NCBI GenBank assembly: GCA_020635015.1
Contig: JACKAP010000002.1
Coordinates: 310,001 to 374,000, forward strand
Source of the DNA: Calditrichia bacterium
GTDB taxonomy: Bacteria; Calditrichota; Calditrichia; RBG-13-44-9; J075
Length of the DNA stretch: 64,000 nt
Reading direction: 5' to 3'
This document shows positions 41,836 through 49,572 of the stretch, piece by piece. The first letter of the stretch is position 1. Every line of letters starts with the position of its first letter. The notes beneath the pieces are model-generated. The model saw nothing but the letters and a program-made list of their open reading frames with translations. It was not told where the DNA came from and ran no database searches. The position numbers and the translations under genes are program-made.

Positions 41836-42651
41836 TTACCTCGATGTATGTTTATTTTTTCGGGTTCTGACGATCAACACCGTCAGGAACAAACCAGCAA
41901 AGAGCAGCACGGCGCTGCCGGCAACTCTCATGAAGTTAAACACATATTTACGCCCTGTCGGGTCATAACTGAAGCACATTTTGAGCACTTTTGCAATCGT
42001 GGGCCCCACCCGTCCCTGCGAGGCTTCTACGATCGCCATCTGCAGGTCGAACTGGTTGAAATCGATCCCGTAAAGGTAGCGGGCGATCTTCCCCTTTCCG
42101 GAGAGCACCATGATCACTGCCGGATGGGCAAAGTCATCCCCGGTGCGGCGGAAAGCAAATCCCAGTTCATCGGTGATGTGCCGAATGTTGGTGCTGTCTC
42201 CGGTGAGCCACCACCAACTGCCAGCCGGGAAATCCCGCTCCATCTCCTGCATGTAACGCGCTTTTTTCTCCCGGGCCAGTTCGGGGCCTTCATCCTCATT
42301 CATACTGATGGTCACCACATTGAAATCAACCCCCGGCTCCAATTGCACTTTGTCAACCGCATGACGCAGACCGTTGAGCAGCGGCGAGCAAATATTGGGG
42401 CAGGTATAGTAGACAAATGAAATGATCGTCGGGCGATCAACCAATGCTGCCACCGTCACTGTGTCGCCGTTCTCATCCAGAAATTGGAAATCCAGATTGG
42501 CGGTCTTGCCAAGGTATTCATTTACTCCGATCGGCACATTTTCATCCCCTTCCTTGGCCTGGGCGAGGAAGCTTAAACTGAACAAAAAAAAGGATATCAA
42601 GCTGAATGCCCATGATATCCGGTGTGTGAGATACCGCTGATTAAAATACAT
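41836..42651 (-). CDS. SCO1/SenC-family copper chaperone, membrane anchored
   Basis: 271 residues. The start at 42651 follows AGGTGG and opens a signal or anchor (MYFNQRYLTHRISWAFSLI). The thioredoxin-fold domain has the copper site CPNIC (near residue 86) and the distant His in FAHPAVIMVLSG. A C-terminal helix (VAGSAVLLFAGLFLTVLIV) is a second anchor. It delivers copper to the CuA site of CoxB; it is the first gene of the cox-lip operon. Confidence 0.92.
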   Translation of the reverse strand: MYFNQRYLTHRISWAFSLISFFLFSLSFLAQAKEGDENVPIGVNEYLGKTANLDFQFLDENGDTVTVAALVDRPTIISFVYYTCPNICSPLLNGLRHAVDKVQLEPGVDFNVVTISMNEDEGPELAREKKARYMQEMERDFPAGSWWWLTGDSTNIRHITDELGFAFRRTGDDFAHPAVIMVLSGKGKIARYLYGIDFNQFDLQMAIVEASQGRVGPTIAKVLKMCFSYDPTGRKYVFNFMRVAGSAVLLFAGLFLTVLIVRTRKNKHTSR

Positions 42652-42891
42652 AAACCACCTATGAAAACTCCTTTCAAACAACCTGCGGGACAAGTGGCAC
42701 AGCATGAACCACCGCTGCGATTCACCACTTTCCCAAATTTCGCGACAAATATAGTAAATTTTATTGAATACTACAAACTAGCAAACAAAAACCCGGTAAT
42801 TTTTTGATGCAGCGGCTAAAATTTGTGAGAGTATTCACATAAGCGAGGAATATACCAAAAATGACCAGACTTAACAAGCTAAATTTTTTAG

Positions 42892-42963
42892 TAAATGGGC
42901 CGATGGGGGTAAGCCAATATCAGGGAGAACCATTTCTCGTGCTTACCCCCATCGACCCATTTA
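42892..42963. repeat. Inverted repeat, 23-bp arms (one mismatch), 26-nt loop
   Basis: Arms 42892-42914 and 42941-42963, core CGATGGGGGTAAGC. It is in the spacer 42652-43100, where no gene is seen, 37 nt from the next inverted repeat. Confidence 0.85.
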
Positions 42964-43000
42964 TTCTTCGACCATTAGATTGGTAAGATATGCTGCCAGA

Positions 43001-43090
43001 CCGGGCGCGGCTGCAACACCGGCCCGGCAGCAAATAACGTCGATTCAGAAAACAAATTTAATGCCGGGCCGGTGTTGCAGCCGCGCCCGG
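43001..43090. repeat. Long perfect inverted repeat (29-bp arms, 32-nt loop)
   Basis: Arms 43001-43029 and 43062-43090 are perfectly complementary and very GC-rich (core GCGGCTGCAACACCGGCCC). It begins 10 nt after the HiPIP stop codon on the minus strand, so it would fold in the 3' end of that message; no T-run follows. Confidence 0.9.
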
Positions 43091-43100
43091 CAACAGCCCA

Positions 43101-43481
43101 TCAGCCGGTGGTTTTCTGTAGCCACTGATTGCAATAGCCCTTGGGATTCATCGGCCCCTGGATAATCTGGCAGCCGCCGCAAAAGGCGCCGGCTTCCGGT
43201 GCTTTCCAGAACTGGCAATTGTCGCACACCTTGTTGGGATCGGATGATTTGGAGACATACTGGAAATTCTTGCGGACGTTCAGGTCGGTCTCGGTCAGGC
43301 CGCTGGTATCCCCACAGGGATCTTTTTCCGGCGCCGGAGGAGGCGTGGCCGGCTTCTGGGTCTGCCCCCCGCCATTATCCGAACTGCCGCAACTGCTGAG
43401 TACGCCCGCAGCACCCAGAACGCTAAACCCGAGTAAAGAAAGGCGCTGTAGAAATTCTTTTCTGCTAATCGAATTGTCCAT
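43101..43481 (-). CDS. High-potential iron-sulfur protein (HiPIP)
   Basis: 126 residues; ATG at 43481 with AGGAG 6 nt upstream. The N-terminus is an export signal ending in VLSSCG, so a lipoprotein is possible. After a Pro-rich linker come the four cluster Cys: CDNCQFW, FCGGCQII and GYCNQW, the HiPIP pattern (an additional Cys is present in CGGC). HiPIPs shuttle electrons in the periplasm; in Rhodothermus marinus one links ACIII to the oxidase. Lying just upstream of SCO-coxA, this one is the likely carrier here. Confidence 0.9.
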   Translation of the reverse strand: MDNSISRKEFLQRLSLLGFSVLGAAGVLSSCGSSDNGGGQTQKPATPPPAPEKDPCGDTSGLTETDLNVRKNFQYVSKSSDPNKVCDNCQFWKAPEAGAFCGGCQIIQGPMNPKGYCNQWLQKTTG

Positions 43482-43580
43482 AACCGGCTCCTTATTTATA
43501 GTTTGGTTTCCGATCAAAAGTATAGCCAAAAAAGCGGTGAAAAGAAAGCAAAAAGCGGTTTCGTCAGCGGCAATCTGATA

Positions 43581-43661
43581 TTGGTGGTTAGCCGTTGGTT
43601 ATTGGTCTTTGGCAAAAACCAACGGCCAAGAACCAAAAGCCAAGCGCCAAGAACCAACTAC
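43581..43661. repeat. Inverted repeat of TTGGTTATTGG / CCAAGAACCAA words
   Basis: Left arm 43581-43612, right arm about 43617-43661, imperfect and slippery because the words repeat. Same family as 17671 and 51474. The rest of the spacer 43482-43826 shows no gene. Confidence 0.65.
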
Positions 43662-43826
43662 CGAGTATTTTAAAAATTTTGCGGCAAATGCCGGGCTTGC
43701 TGGCTATATTGCCCCCCTTTAGCAGTGGAACAAATTAAATGGTTGGATCATAAGATCTTTCCAGCCGAAAAAGACCAAGAGAGCGGTGCGACGCACGGCT
43801 GACAGCAGAATAAGGAATCCCGCATT

Positions 43827-45062
43827 GTGAATGAAGATTTTGCCATATCCGATAAATCCTGGTCCAGCCCTTCGACCCGCCGCACCGCGTTCCTGACCGG
43901 CGGAGGCATTCTGCTGACCATGCTGCCGGTGACCCTGCTGGTACCGGTGCTCAAAGAGCTGGTCAGCGTACAGTTCGAGGTGAGTAACTTCTGGGCCCAC
44001 GCCTTCATGTCGACCAGCCTGATCGGCGGTATTCTCGCCGCGCCGCTGGCGGGCATGATTATCGACCGCAGCCAGCACCGCCGGCTGCTGATCGTCGTTG
44101 CTCTGGTGGGCAACGCACTTTGTTTTGCAGCCATGGCCCTGGCGCCGACCTTTCTCTCCCTGATGACCGCCCGTTTTATCGAGGGAGCGATGCACATCAC
44201 CGCCCTCACAGCCTGGATGGCCACCGCGGCGGATCTCAGTCCCCGCGGCCGTGCCGGGCGGATTATGGGTGTGCTGGGCGGTCTGATTATCCTGGGCATC
44301 ACCATCGGCGTGCCGCTGGGCGGGGTGGTGGCCCGGCACAGCGTGACGGCGGTGCTGTGGTTCGCCGCCCTGTTCTCAATCCTGGCCGCCCTGCTGGCTT
44401 TGCCCCTTCGCCCGGTGACCTCCAACATCCGGGAACGCTTCCGCTTCCGGGAATATTACGACCATCTCCGGACCCATCCGGAACTGCTGATTCCCTATGC
44501 CTACTCGTTTATCGACCGCCTGAGCATCGGGGTGGTGGTCTCCACCCTGACCATCTACATGAGCGACATTCTGGCGCTGACCCCGGCCCAACGGGGTATC
44601 GAGCTCTCATTCTTCCTGCTGCCCTTTGCTTTGTTAAGTTATCCGGTAGGCCGGCTCTCTGACCGCATCGGGCGCAGCGGCCTGATGGTTACCGGCAGCA
44701 TCTGCTTCGGGATCGTCTTCATGTCCTACGGCTATGTCAGCGGCCCGACCCTGATGCTGGCGATGGTGGCCAGCGGCCTGTTCAGCGCAGCGATGTTCAC
44801 CCCCACCCTGGCGCTGTGCAAGGACCTCTCCCCTTTCCAACATCACGGTATCGCTTTTTCCGGCTATAATATCGCCGGATCGCTGGGGTTTGTGGTCGGC
44901 CCCCTGATTGGCGGGGGGATATTCACTTTTCTGGAGAGCCGGATGCCGCTGATAGAAGCTTACCGCGGCACCTTTGTCATCACCGGCATTTTTGAGATCG
45001 CCTGCGCCCTGATCTCGTTGCCGTTTTTGATTCGGCTGGCCCGCGCGGGGAGGGTTAAGTGA
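43827..45062 (+). CDS. Major facilitator superfamily transporter
   Basis: 411 residues, twelve helices. The GTG start has AGGA about 10 nt upstream. The loop 2-3 signature appears as GMIIDRSQHRRLLI and repeats in the second half as GRLSDRIGRSGLMV, the MFS duplication; RFIEGAMHITALTAW and GRAGRIMGVLGGLIIL resemble drug and small-molecule exporters. The substrate cannot be told. It stands alone on the plus strand, diverging from the HiPIP gene. Confidence 0.9.
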   Translation: MNEDFAISDKSWSSPSTRRTAFLTGGGILLTMLPVTLLVPVLKELVSVQFEVSNFWAHAFMSTSLIGGILAAPLAGMIIDRSQHRRLLIVVALVGNALCFAAMALAPTFLSLMTARFIEGAMHITALTAWMATAADLSPRGRAGRIMGVLGGLIILGITIGVPLGGVVARHSVTAVLWFAALFSILAALLALPLRPVTSNIRERFRFREYYDHLRTHPELLIPYAYSFIDRLSIGVVVSTLTIYMSDILALTPAQRGIELSFFLLPFALLSYPVGRLSDRIGRSGLMVTGSICFGIVFMSYGYVSGPTLMLAMVASGLFSAAMFTPTLALCKDLSPFQHHGIAFSGYNIAGSLGFVVGPLIGGGIFTFLESRMPLIEAYRGTFVITGIFEIACALISLPFLIRLARAGRVK

Positions 45063-45079
45063 GGGAAGAAAGAAACACC

Positions 45080-45168
45080 TTTTGCCACAGAGACACGGAG
45101 CACACAGAGCTTGTCAGTTGTCAGTTATCAGTTGTCAATTCTCTGTGATCTCCGTGGCTCTGTGGCAA
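45080..45168. repeat. Inverted repeat of the TTTGCCACAGAGRCAC family, upstream of a SCO gene
   Basis: Arms 45080-45109 and 45141-45168 (a few mismatches). It ends 28 nt before the start codon at 45197. Confidence 0.82.
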
Positions 45169-45196
45169 TCATGAAAAACACATAAAGGAAACTGTC

Positions 45197-45796
45197 ATGA
45201 TGACACAAAAACTTCTGATGCTGTTCTTTGGCGGGATCTTGATTTTGGCAGGTATCATGTTTTTTTACGGCCGCGGCTGGCAGGCCGATCCGCCGCCCCC
45301 ATTGCTGAGCGAGGTGCCGGAGTTTACCCTGACGGAACGCAGCGATCGCCCCTTCGGGTTGGACGATCTGAGAGGCAATATCTGGATCGCCGACTTCATT
45401 TTTACCACCTGCGCCGGGCCCTGCCCGATCATGTCGCAGAGAATGAGCCGGCTGCAATCCGATTTCGCCAACGCCGCAAAGGTCAAACTGGTCTCCTTCA
45501 GCGTCGATCCGGAACAGGACACCCCAGAGGTGCTGCGCGCCTATGCCGACACCTATCAGGCGCAACCGGACAAATGGTATTTCCTGACCGGGGAGCGGGA
45601 AACGATTTACGATCTGGCGATCTCCGGCATGAAGATCAGCGTGCAGGGCGCCACCGTCACCAGCCCGATCATCCATAGCACCTATTTTGTGCTGATCGAT
45701 GCCAATGCCCGCATCCGCGGCTACTACAACAGCAACGAGCCGGAGGCGTTGGAGAAATTGAAAACTGATGTGAATATGCTGCAGCGGGAAATGTAG
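45197..45796 (+). CDS. SCO1/SenC-family protein (second copy)
   Basis: 199 residues, N-terminal anchor (LLMLFFGGILILAGIMFFYG), then a thioredoxin-fold domain with CAGPC (near residue 76, a CxxxC copper site) and the His ligand in PIIHSTYFVLID. AAAGGA precedes the ATG. It may act in copper delivery or as a thiol-disulfide reductase for the CuA site. It is not linked to cox genes and is flanked on both sides by the same inverted-repeat family. Confidence 0.9.
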   Translation: MMTQKLLMLFFGGILILAGIMFFYGRGWQADPPPPLLSEVPEFTLTERSDRPFGLDDLRGNIWIADFIFTTCAGPCPIMSQRMSRLQSDFANAAKVKLVSFSVDPEQDTPEVLRAYADTYQAQPDKWYFLTGERETIYDLAISGMKISVQGATVTSPIIHSTYFVLIDANARIRGYYNSNEPEALEKLKTDVNMLQREM

Positions 45797-45830
45797 TACG
45801 GTTTGTCTCGGAAGGCTAACACTCAACTAA

Positions 45831-45905
45831 TTTGCCACAGAGGCACAGAGAACACAGAGGTTTTTTAATCTTAGTTCTCTGTGATCTCTGTGCCTCTGTG
45901 GCAAA
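45831..45905. repeat. Near-perfect 29-bp inverted repeat of the TTTGCCACAGAGGCAC family
   Basis: Arms 45831-45859 and 45877-45905 differ at one position; loop 17 nt with a T6 run. It lies in the convergent gap between the SCO and E1 genes and may work as a terminator for either. Confidence 0.88.
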
Positions 45906-45952
45906 ACTCAGAACTCAACCTTTTTGTGCTAATTTGACAGACTGCGCAATTA

Positions 45953-48376
45953 CTAGCGGAAAAACAGCGGGTATTTCGCCGGGTTGGCCTCGTGCATCAG
46001 GTCGTATACGATTTCCAGCACCGACTCGGTATTGGGCTTGGAGCTGTAGTCTCCATCAGAGCCGTAAGCCGGGCGGTGCGGGGCTGCGGAGAGGGTGCGC
46101 GGTTCGGAATCCAGCCAGCGATAGCCGCCCTGCTTTTCCAGCACTTCCTGCATCATGTAGGCCGTCGTCCCCCCGGGCACGTCCTCATCGACAAATACCA
46201 CCCGGCTGGTTTTCTTCAATGATGCCACAATCATCTCCGGCCGGTCGAAGGGCAGCAGCGACTGCACATCGATCACTTCCACATCGACTCCCAACCCCGC
46301 CAGCAATTCGGCTGCTTCCATCACAATGCGGCAGGTGGCGCCGTAGGTGACCACCGTGACGTCGCTGCCCGGGCGGAGAATCTCCGGCACTCCCAGCGGC
46401 AAAGTCAGCTCGGCAATGTTATCCGGCAGGGTTTCGCGCAGGCGGTAGCCGTTAAGCACTTCCACCACCAGCCCCGGCTCGTCAGACTGTAACAGCGTAT
46501 TGTAGAACCCCGCCGCCCGGGTCATGTCGCGCGGCACCAGCACATGGATCCCCCGCAGCAGGTGAATGATCCCGGCCATCGGTGAGCCGGAGTGCCAGAT
46601 GCCCTCCAGGCGGTGCCCGCGGGTGCGGATGATCACCGGCGCCTTCTGCCCCCCCTTGGTGCGCCACTGCAGGGTGGCGAGATCGTCGGAGAGGATCTGC
46701 AGCGCATACAGCACGTAATCAAGATATTGGATCTCGGCGATCGGGCGCAATCCGCGCATCGCCATGCCGATGGCCTGCCCCATGATGGTGCATTCGCGGA
46801 TACCGGTATCGGACACCCGCAGCGGGCCGTATTTATCCTGCAGACCGCGGAAGCCCTGGTTGACATCGCCGATCTTGCCCACATCCTCCCCGAAGGCGAT
46901 CAAACGGGGCTCCCGTTCCAGAGCCGCATCGAAGCAGGCATTCAACACCTCGAAACCAGTCTTGCTGGGAGAATTCTCCGAATAGACCGGTTTGACCTCC
47001 GGCACCCGCAAGGCGGATTGCGCCGACTCACTGTACAGGTGCGAGGCATACCGGTCGCGGTTTCGCGCCGTCTCCTCCTCCTTCCAGCGGAGCAGCGCCT
47101 CCCGGCCGGGCAGCGCCTCCCGGCGGGTGGCGATCAGGGCATTGCGCAGCGCCACCATCACGTCGCGCCGCTCAGGATGCTGAAGGTGATAGAGCCGCTG
47201 GCAGATGCCGCGCAGGGTATCGCCTTCAGCCGACTGCCCCGCCAGTTCCTCGATGATCCCGCCGACAGTGTGCACATCCGCACGGATCGGGCCTTCAAAG
47301 GCCTCCCAGGCGCGGTCGCGAATCTCCTCCACCTCCTGGCGGCTCTCCATCTCCAATTGGTCCAGTTCCGCCGCACCGGCCAGTTCCTGCTCGATCATCC
47401 ATTCGCGCATTTTCTTCAAGCCGTCAAAATCCTGTTCCCATTGCAGCCGTTCTTTTGATTTGTAACGCTCGTGACTGCCGGAGGTCGAATGCCCCTGGGG
47501 CTGAGTGACTTCCACCACGTGCACAATCGCCGGCACATGTTCCTTGCGGGCGGTGTCCGCAGCTTTTTGGTAAATATCGATCAGCGCGGGGTAATCCCAA
47601 CCTTTCACGGTATAAAGATCAAATCCCTCCCGGGCGCCGCGCTTGCGCTGGAAACCCTTGAGAAGATCGGAGATATCCTCTTTCAGTATCTGATGTTCAT
47701 TATCGACGGAAATCCCGTAGCCGTCATCCCAGATCGACAGCACCATCGGGCATTTCAGCACGCCCACGGCGTTTACCGCCTCCCAGAACATGCCCTCCGC
47801 GCAACTGGCATTGCCGATGGTGCCAAAGGCGATCTCATTGCCCTGCCGGGAATATTGGGTAAATTGCTGCAGCTCGGGCAGCTCCCGGTAGAGCCGGGAG
47901 GCGTAGGCCAGACCGACCAGCCGGGGCATCTGGGAGCCGGTGGGAGAAATATCGGAAGCGGAATTATACATCGAGGTCAATTCCATAAACTCGCCCTGTC
48001 CATCGAGGAAGCGGGTGCCGAGATGGCAGTTCATCGAGCGTCCGGCGCTGGCCGGTTCCGCCTCCACGTCCGCATGGGCGTAGAGCTGGGCAAAAAATTC
48101 CGCGATGCTATGTACCCCCAGGGCCATCAGCAGGGTCTGATCTCGATAATACCCGGAGCGAAAATCCCCTTTCCGGAACGCTTTGGCCAGCGCCAGCTGC
48201 GGTATCTCTTTTCCATCGCCGAAGATGCCGAATTTTGCCTTCCCCCCCATCACTTCCCGGCGACCGATCAGACTGGCCTGGCGGCTTTGATAGGCAAGTT
48301 TGTAATCCGCGATAATCTCCGCAGCACTCAAATTTATGGTCTTCAGGCGAACCGCCTTTTCATTCAGGTCAATCAT
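45953..48376 (-). CDS. 2-oxoacid (branched-chain type) dehydrogenase E1, alpha and beta fused
   Basis: 807 residues; ATG at 48376 with AGGAG 8 nt upstream. Residues about 1-410 are the alpha part, with GYYRDQTLLMALG and the thiamine-diphosphate region GNASCAEGMFW and WDDGYGIS. Residues about 465-807 are the beta part (RLIAFGEDVGKIGDVNQGF, AEIQYLDYVLYAL, VFVDEDVPGGTTAYMMQ). Fused E1 of this kind occurs in the FCB group and is usually annotated as 2-oxoisovalerate or general alpha-keto acid dehydrogenase. It decarboxylates the keto acid and passes the acyl group to a lipoyl E2, probably that at 35109. No E3 gene is in the window. Confidence 0.93.
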   Translation of the reverse strand: MIDLNEKAVRLKTINLSAAEIIADYKLAYQSRQASLIGRREVMGGKAKFGIFGDGKEIPQLALAKAFRKGDFRSGYYRDQTLLMALGVHSIAEFFAQLYAHADVEAEPASAGRSMNCHLGTRFLDGQGEFMELTSMYNSASDISPTGSQMPRLVGLAYASRLYRELPELQQFTQYSRQGNEIAFGTIGNASCAEGMFWEAVNAVGVLKCPMVLSIWDDGYGISVDNEHQILKEDISDLLKGFQRKRGAREGFDLYTVKGWDYPALIDIYQKAADTARKEHVPAIVHVVEVTQPQGHSTSGSHERYKSKERLQWEQDFDGLKKMREWMIEQELAGAAELDQLEMESRQEVEEIRDRAWEAFEGPIRADVHTVGGIIEELAGQSAEGDTLRGICQRLYHLQHPERRDVMVALRNALIATRREALPGREALLRWKEEETARNRDRYASHLYSESAQSALRVPEVKPVYSENSPSKTGFEVLNACFDAALEREPRLIAFGEDVGKIGDVNQGFRGLQDKYGPLRVSDTGIRECTIMGQAIGMAMRGLRPIAEIQYLDYVLYALQILSDDLATLQWRTKGGQKAPVIIRTRGHRLEGIWHSGSPMAGIIHLLRGIHVLVPRDMTRAAGFYNTLLQSDEPGLVVEVLNGYRLRETLPDNIAELTLPLGVPEILRPGSDVTVVTYGATCRIVMEAAELLAGLGVDVEVIDVQSLLPFDRPEMIVASLKKTSRVVFVDEDVPGGTTAYMMQEVLEKQGGYRWLDSEPRTLSAAPHRPAYGSDGDYSSKPNTESVLEIVYDLMHEANPAKYPLFFR

Positions 48377-48465
48377 GCGATACACTCCTTCGCGAAATTC
48401 TCAAGCTGCAATTAATACCGCGAAAACCGAATTGCCAAATGGTTTAATACTTTTTTTTGCTTGAC

Positions 48466-48600
48466 ATATTACATTGTGAATTCAGTTGTTTAAAATTACA
48501 GATTCCTCGGCTAACGCCTCGGAATGACACACGGCCGTCATTTCGAACGCAGTTTGTGAGAAATCTAAAACTGCATAGAACTTAATTCACAGTGTAATAT
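48466..48600 (+). mobile_element. MITE-like ~135-bp element, copy 1
   Basis: Terminal inverted repeats ATATTACATTGTGAATT (48466-48482) and AATTCACAGTGTAATAT (48584-48600), one mismatch in 17. The interior carries GATTCCTCGGCTAACGCCTC and CGTCATTTCGAACGCAGTTT and matches copy 2 at 33908-34037. No coding capacity. Confidence 0.8.
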
Positions 48601-48607
48601 CTGTGTG

Positions 48608-48636
48608 CAAAAAAAAAGCTGCCGGAGTACCGGCAG
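48608..48636 (-). terminator. Strong intrinsic terminator (GCTGCCGG hairpin, nine T)
   Basis: Perfect 7-8 bp stem (48618-48625 / 48630-48636), 4-nt loop, followed on the minus strand by nine T. It lies about 30 nt downstream of the small frame at 48667 and terminates that transcript or the vanZ-like one. Confidence 0.88.
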
Positions 48637-48666
48637 CCTCAAATTTGGATCAAAATGATATATGAT

Positions 48667-48708
48667 TTATTTTTTGACTTTCATCTTGATCTTGACTTTC
48701 ATCTTCAT
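48667..48708 (-). CDS. Possible 13-residue Lys-rich peptide MKMKVKIKMKVKK
   Basis: An ATG at 48708 preceded by AGAGGCAGGTATT (AGG about 6 nt upstream) opens 13 codons ending in TAA, directly before a strong terminator. The peptide alternates Lys with Met, Val or Ile, so it would be a strongly basic amphipathic strand. The gene is 102 nt downstream of the vanZ-like stop on the same strand. A simple AAGATGAAAGTC repeat may explain it by chance, so the coding claim is weak. Confidence 0.25.
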   Translation of the reverse strand: MKMKVKIKMKVKK

Positions 48709-48810
48709 AATACCTGCCTCTTTGGTTTATGCAAATTCCGGCCGTGCCGGGATGCTTTGTTTTACGGCGCGCAAACTTAACCTCGCGCCGACGATTCACC
48801 AAGCCGTTTT

Positions 48811-49200
48811 TTATTTTCGGTTGATGAACATGCGGAACAGCGTCGCGCCGATCAATACCCCCACGACATCCGCCAGGGTATCGTAGATATCGGCAGTGCG
48901 TCCCGGTACGAAGTGCTGATGAAATTCATCCAGCACCCCGTAAACACTTCCTAAAACGATGGACAGCAGGTAAAAGTTTCGCTGCCAGACCAGCACCTGG
49001 TACTGAAAATATATCGCCCGGCCGATGAGGAATCCCAGCAAAGTATAAGCCATCACATGACCGATTTTATCTTCGAAACCGATCGCCAGATCGGGCAGCG
49101 GCACCCGCGGGATCGATGATACAATAAATATCATTATCGCAAAAACAATTGCCGGCGCCTGGTAACGCCAAAAATTCATCCGATTGGTGGTAATCTCCAT
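48811..49200 (-). CDS. VanZ-like family membrane protein
   Basis: 129 residues, four helices. Diagnostic segments are GFEDKIGHVMAYTLLGFL and GVLDEFHQHFVPGRTADIYD followed by TLADVVGVLIGATL. VanZ-like proteins are small membrane proteins of mostly unknown role, linked in one case to glycopeptide tolerance. Nothing in the context suggests resistance here. Confidence 0.88.
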   Translation of the reverse strand: MEITTNRMNFWRYQAPAIVFAIMIFIVSSIPRVPLPDLAIGFEDKIGHVMAYTLLGFLIGRAIYFQYQVLVWQRNFYLLSIVLGSVYGVLDEFHQHFVPGRTADIYDTLADVVGVLIGATLFRMFINRK

Positions 49201-49572
49201 ATTTAGTCCCTTAACCCTTCAGAATATCCCCTGTTGCTTGGAATTATTGGTGTGTGTTTGGAATGATTTGAGTAGAGCATATGTGAATGGGTATATGGGT
49301 GTACGGGTGTATGAGGAATACACCCCATCGGCAATGCACCCCTGCCCCCATAAACCCATTTACGAGAAAATGATCCGATGAACATCGATCCAGGAATTAA
49401 ACCTATTTATACGAATCGGAAGTTGCTGTAGATCAAAAAATAAGATTTTTTTGATATAACGGTTCAGCTTGTTCTTTCACGTGAGCTTTGATCATCGAAA
49501 CATGGCAGTGGCTGGAAGTTGACTGCCACTGCTACTGCCGCTTAAAACCAATACGACGTGATAAAACCCGGC
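49201..49572. other. Gene-free spacer with two kinds of word repeat
   Basis: At 49278-49366 is a loose inverted repeat of GAATGGGTATATGGGTGTAC words against CACCC...CCCATTTAC. At 49503-49540 is a TGGCAGTGGCTGG...TGCCACTGCTACTGCC word like the one at 60524. No gene or RNA was recognised. Confidence 0.6.

Noticed and set aside
48662..48886. A 74-codon plus-strand frame
   Set aside because: It is antisense to the end of the vanZ-like gene and to simple-sequence DNA, with no ribosome site.
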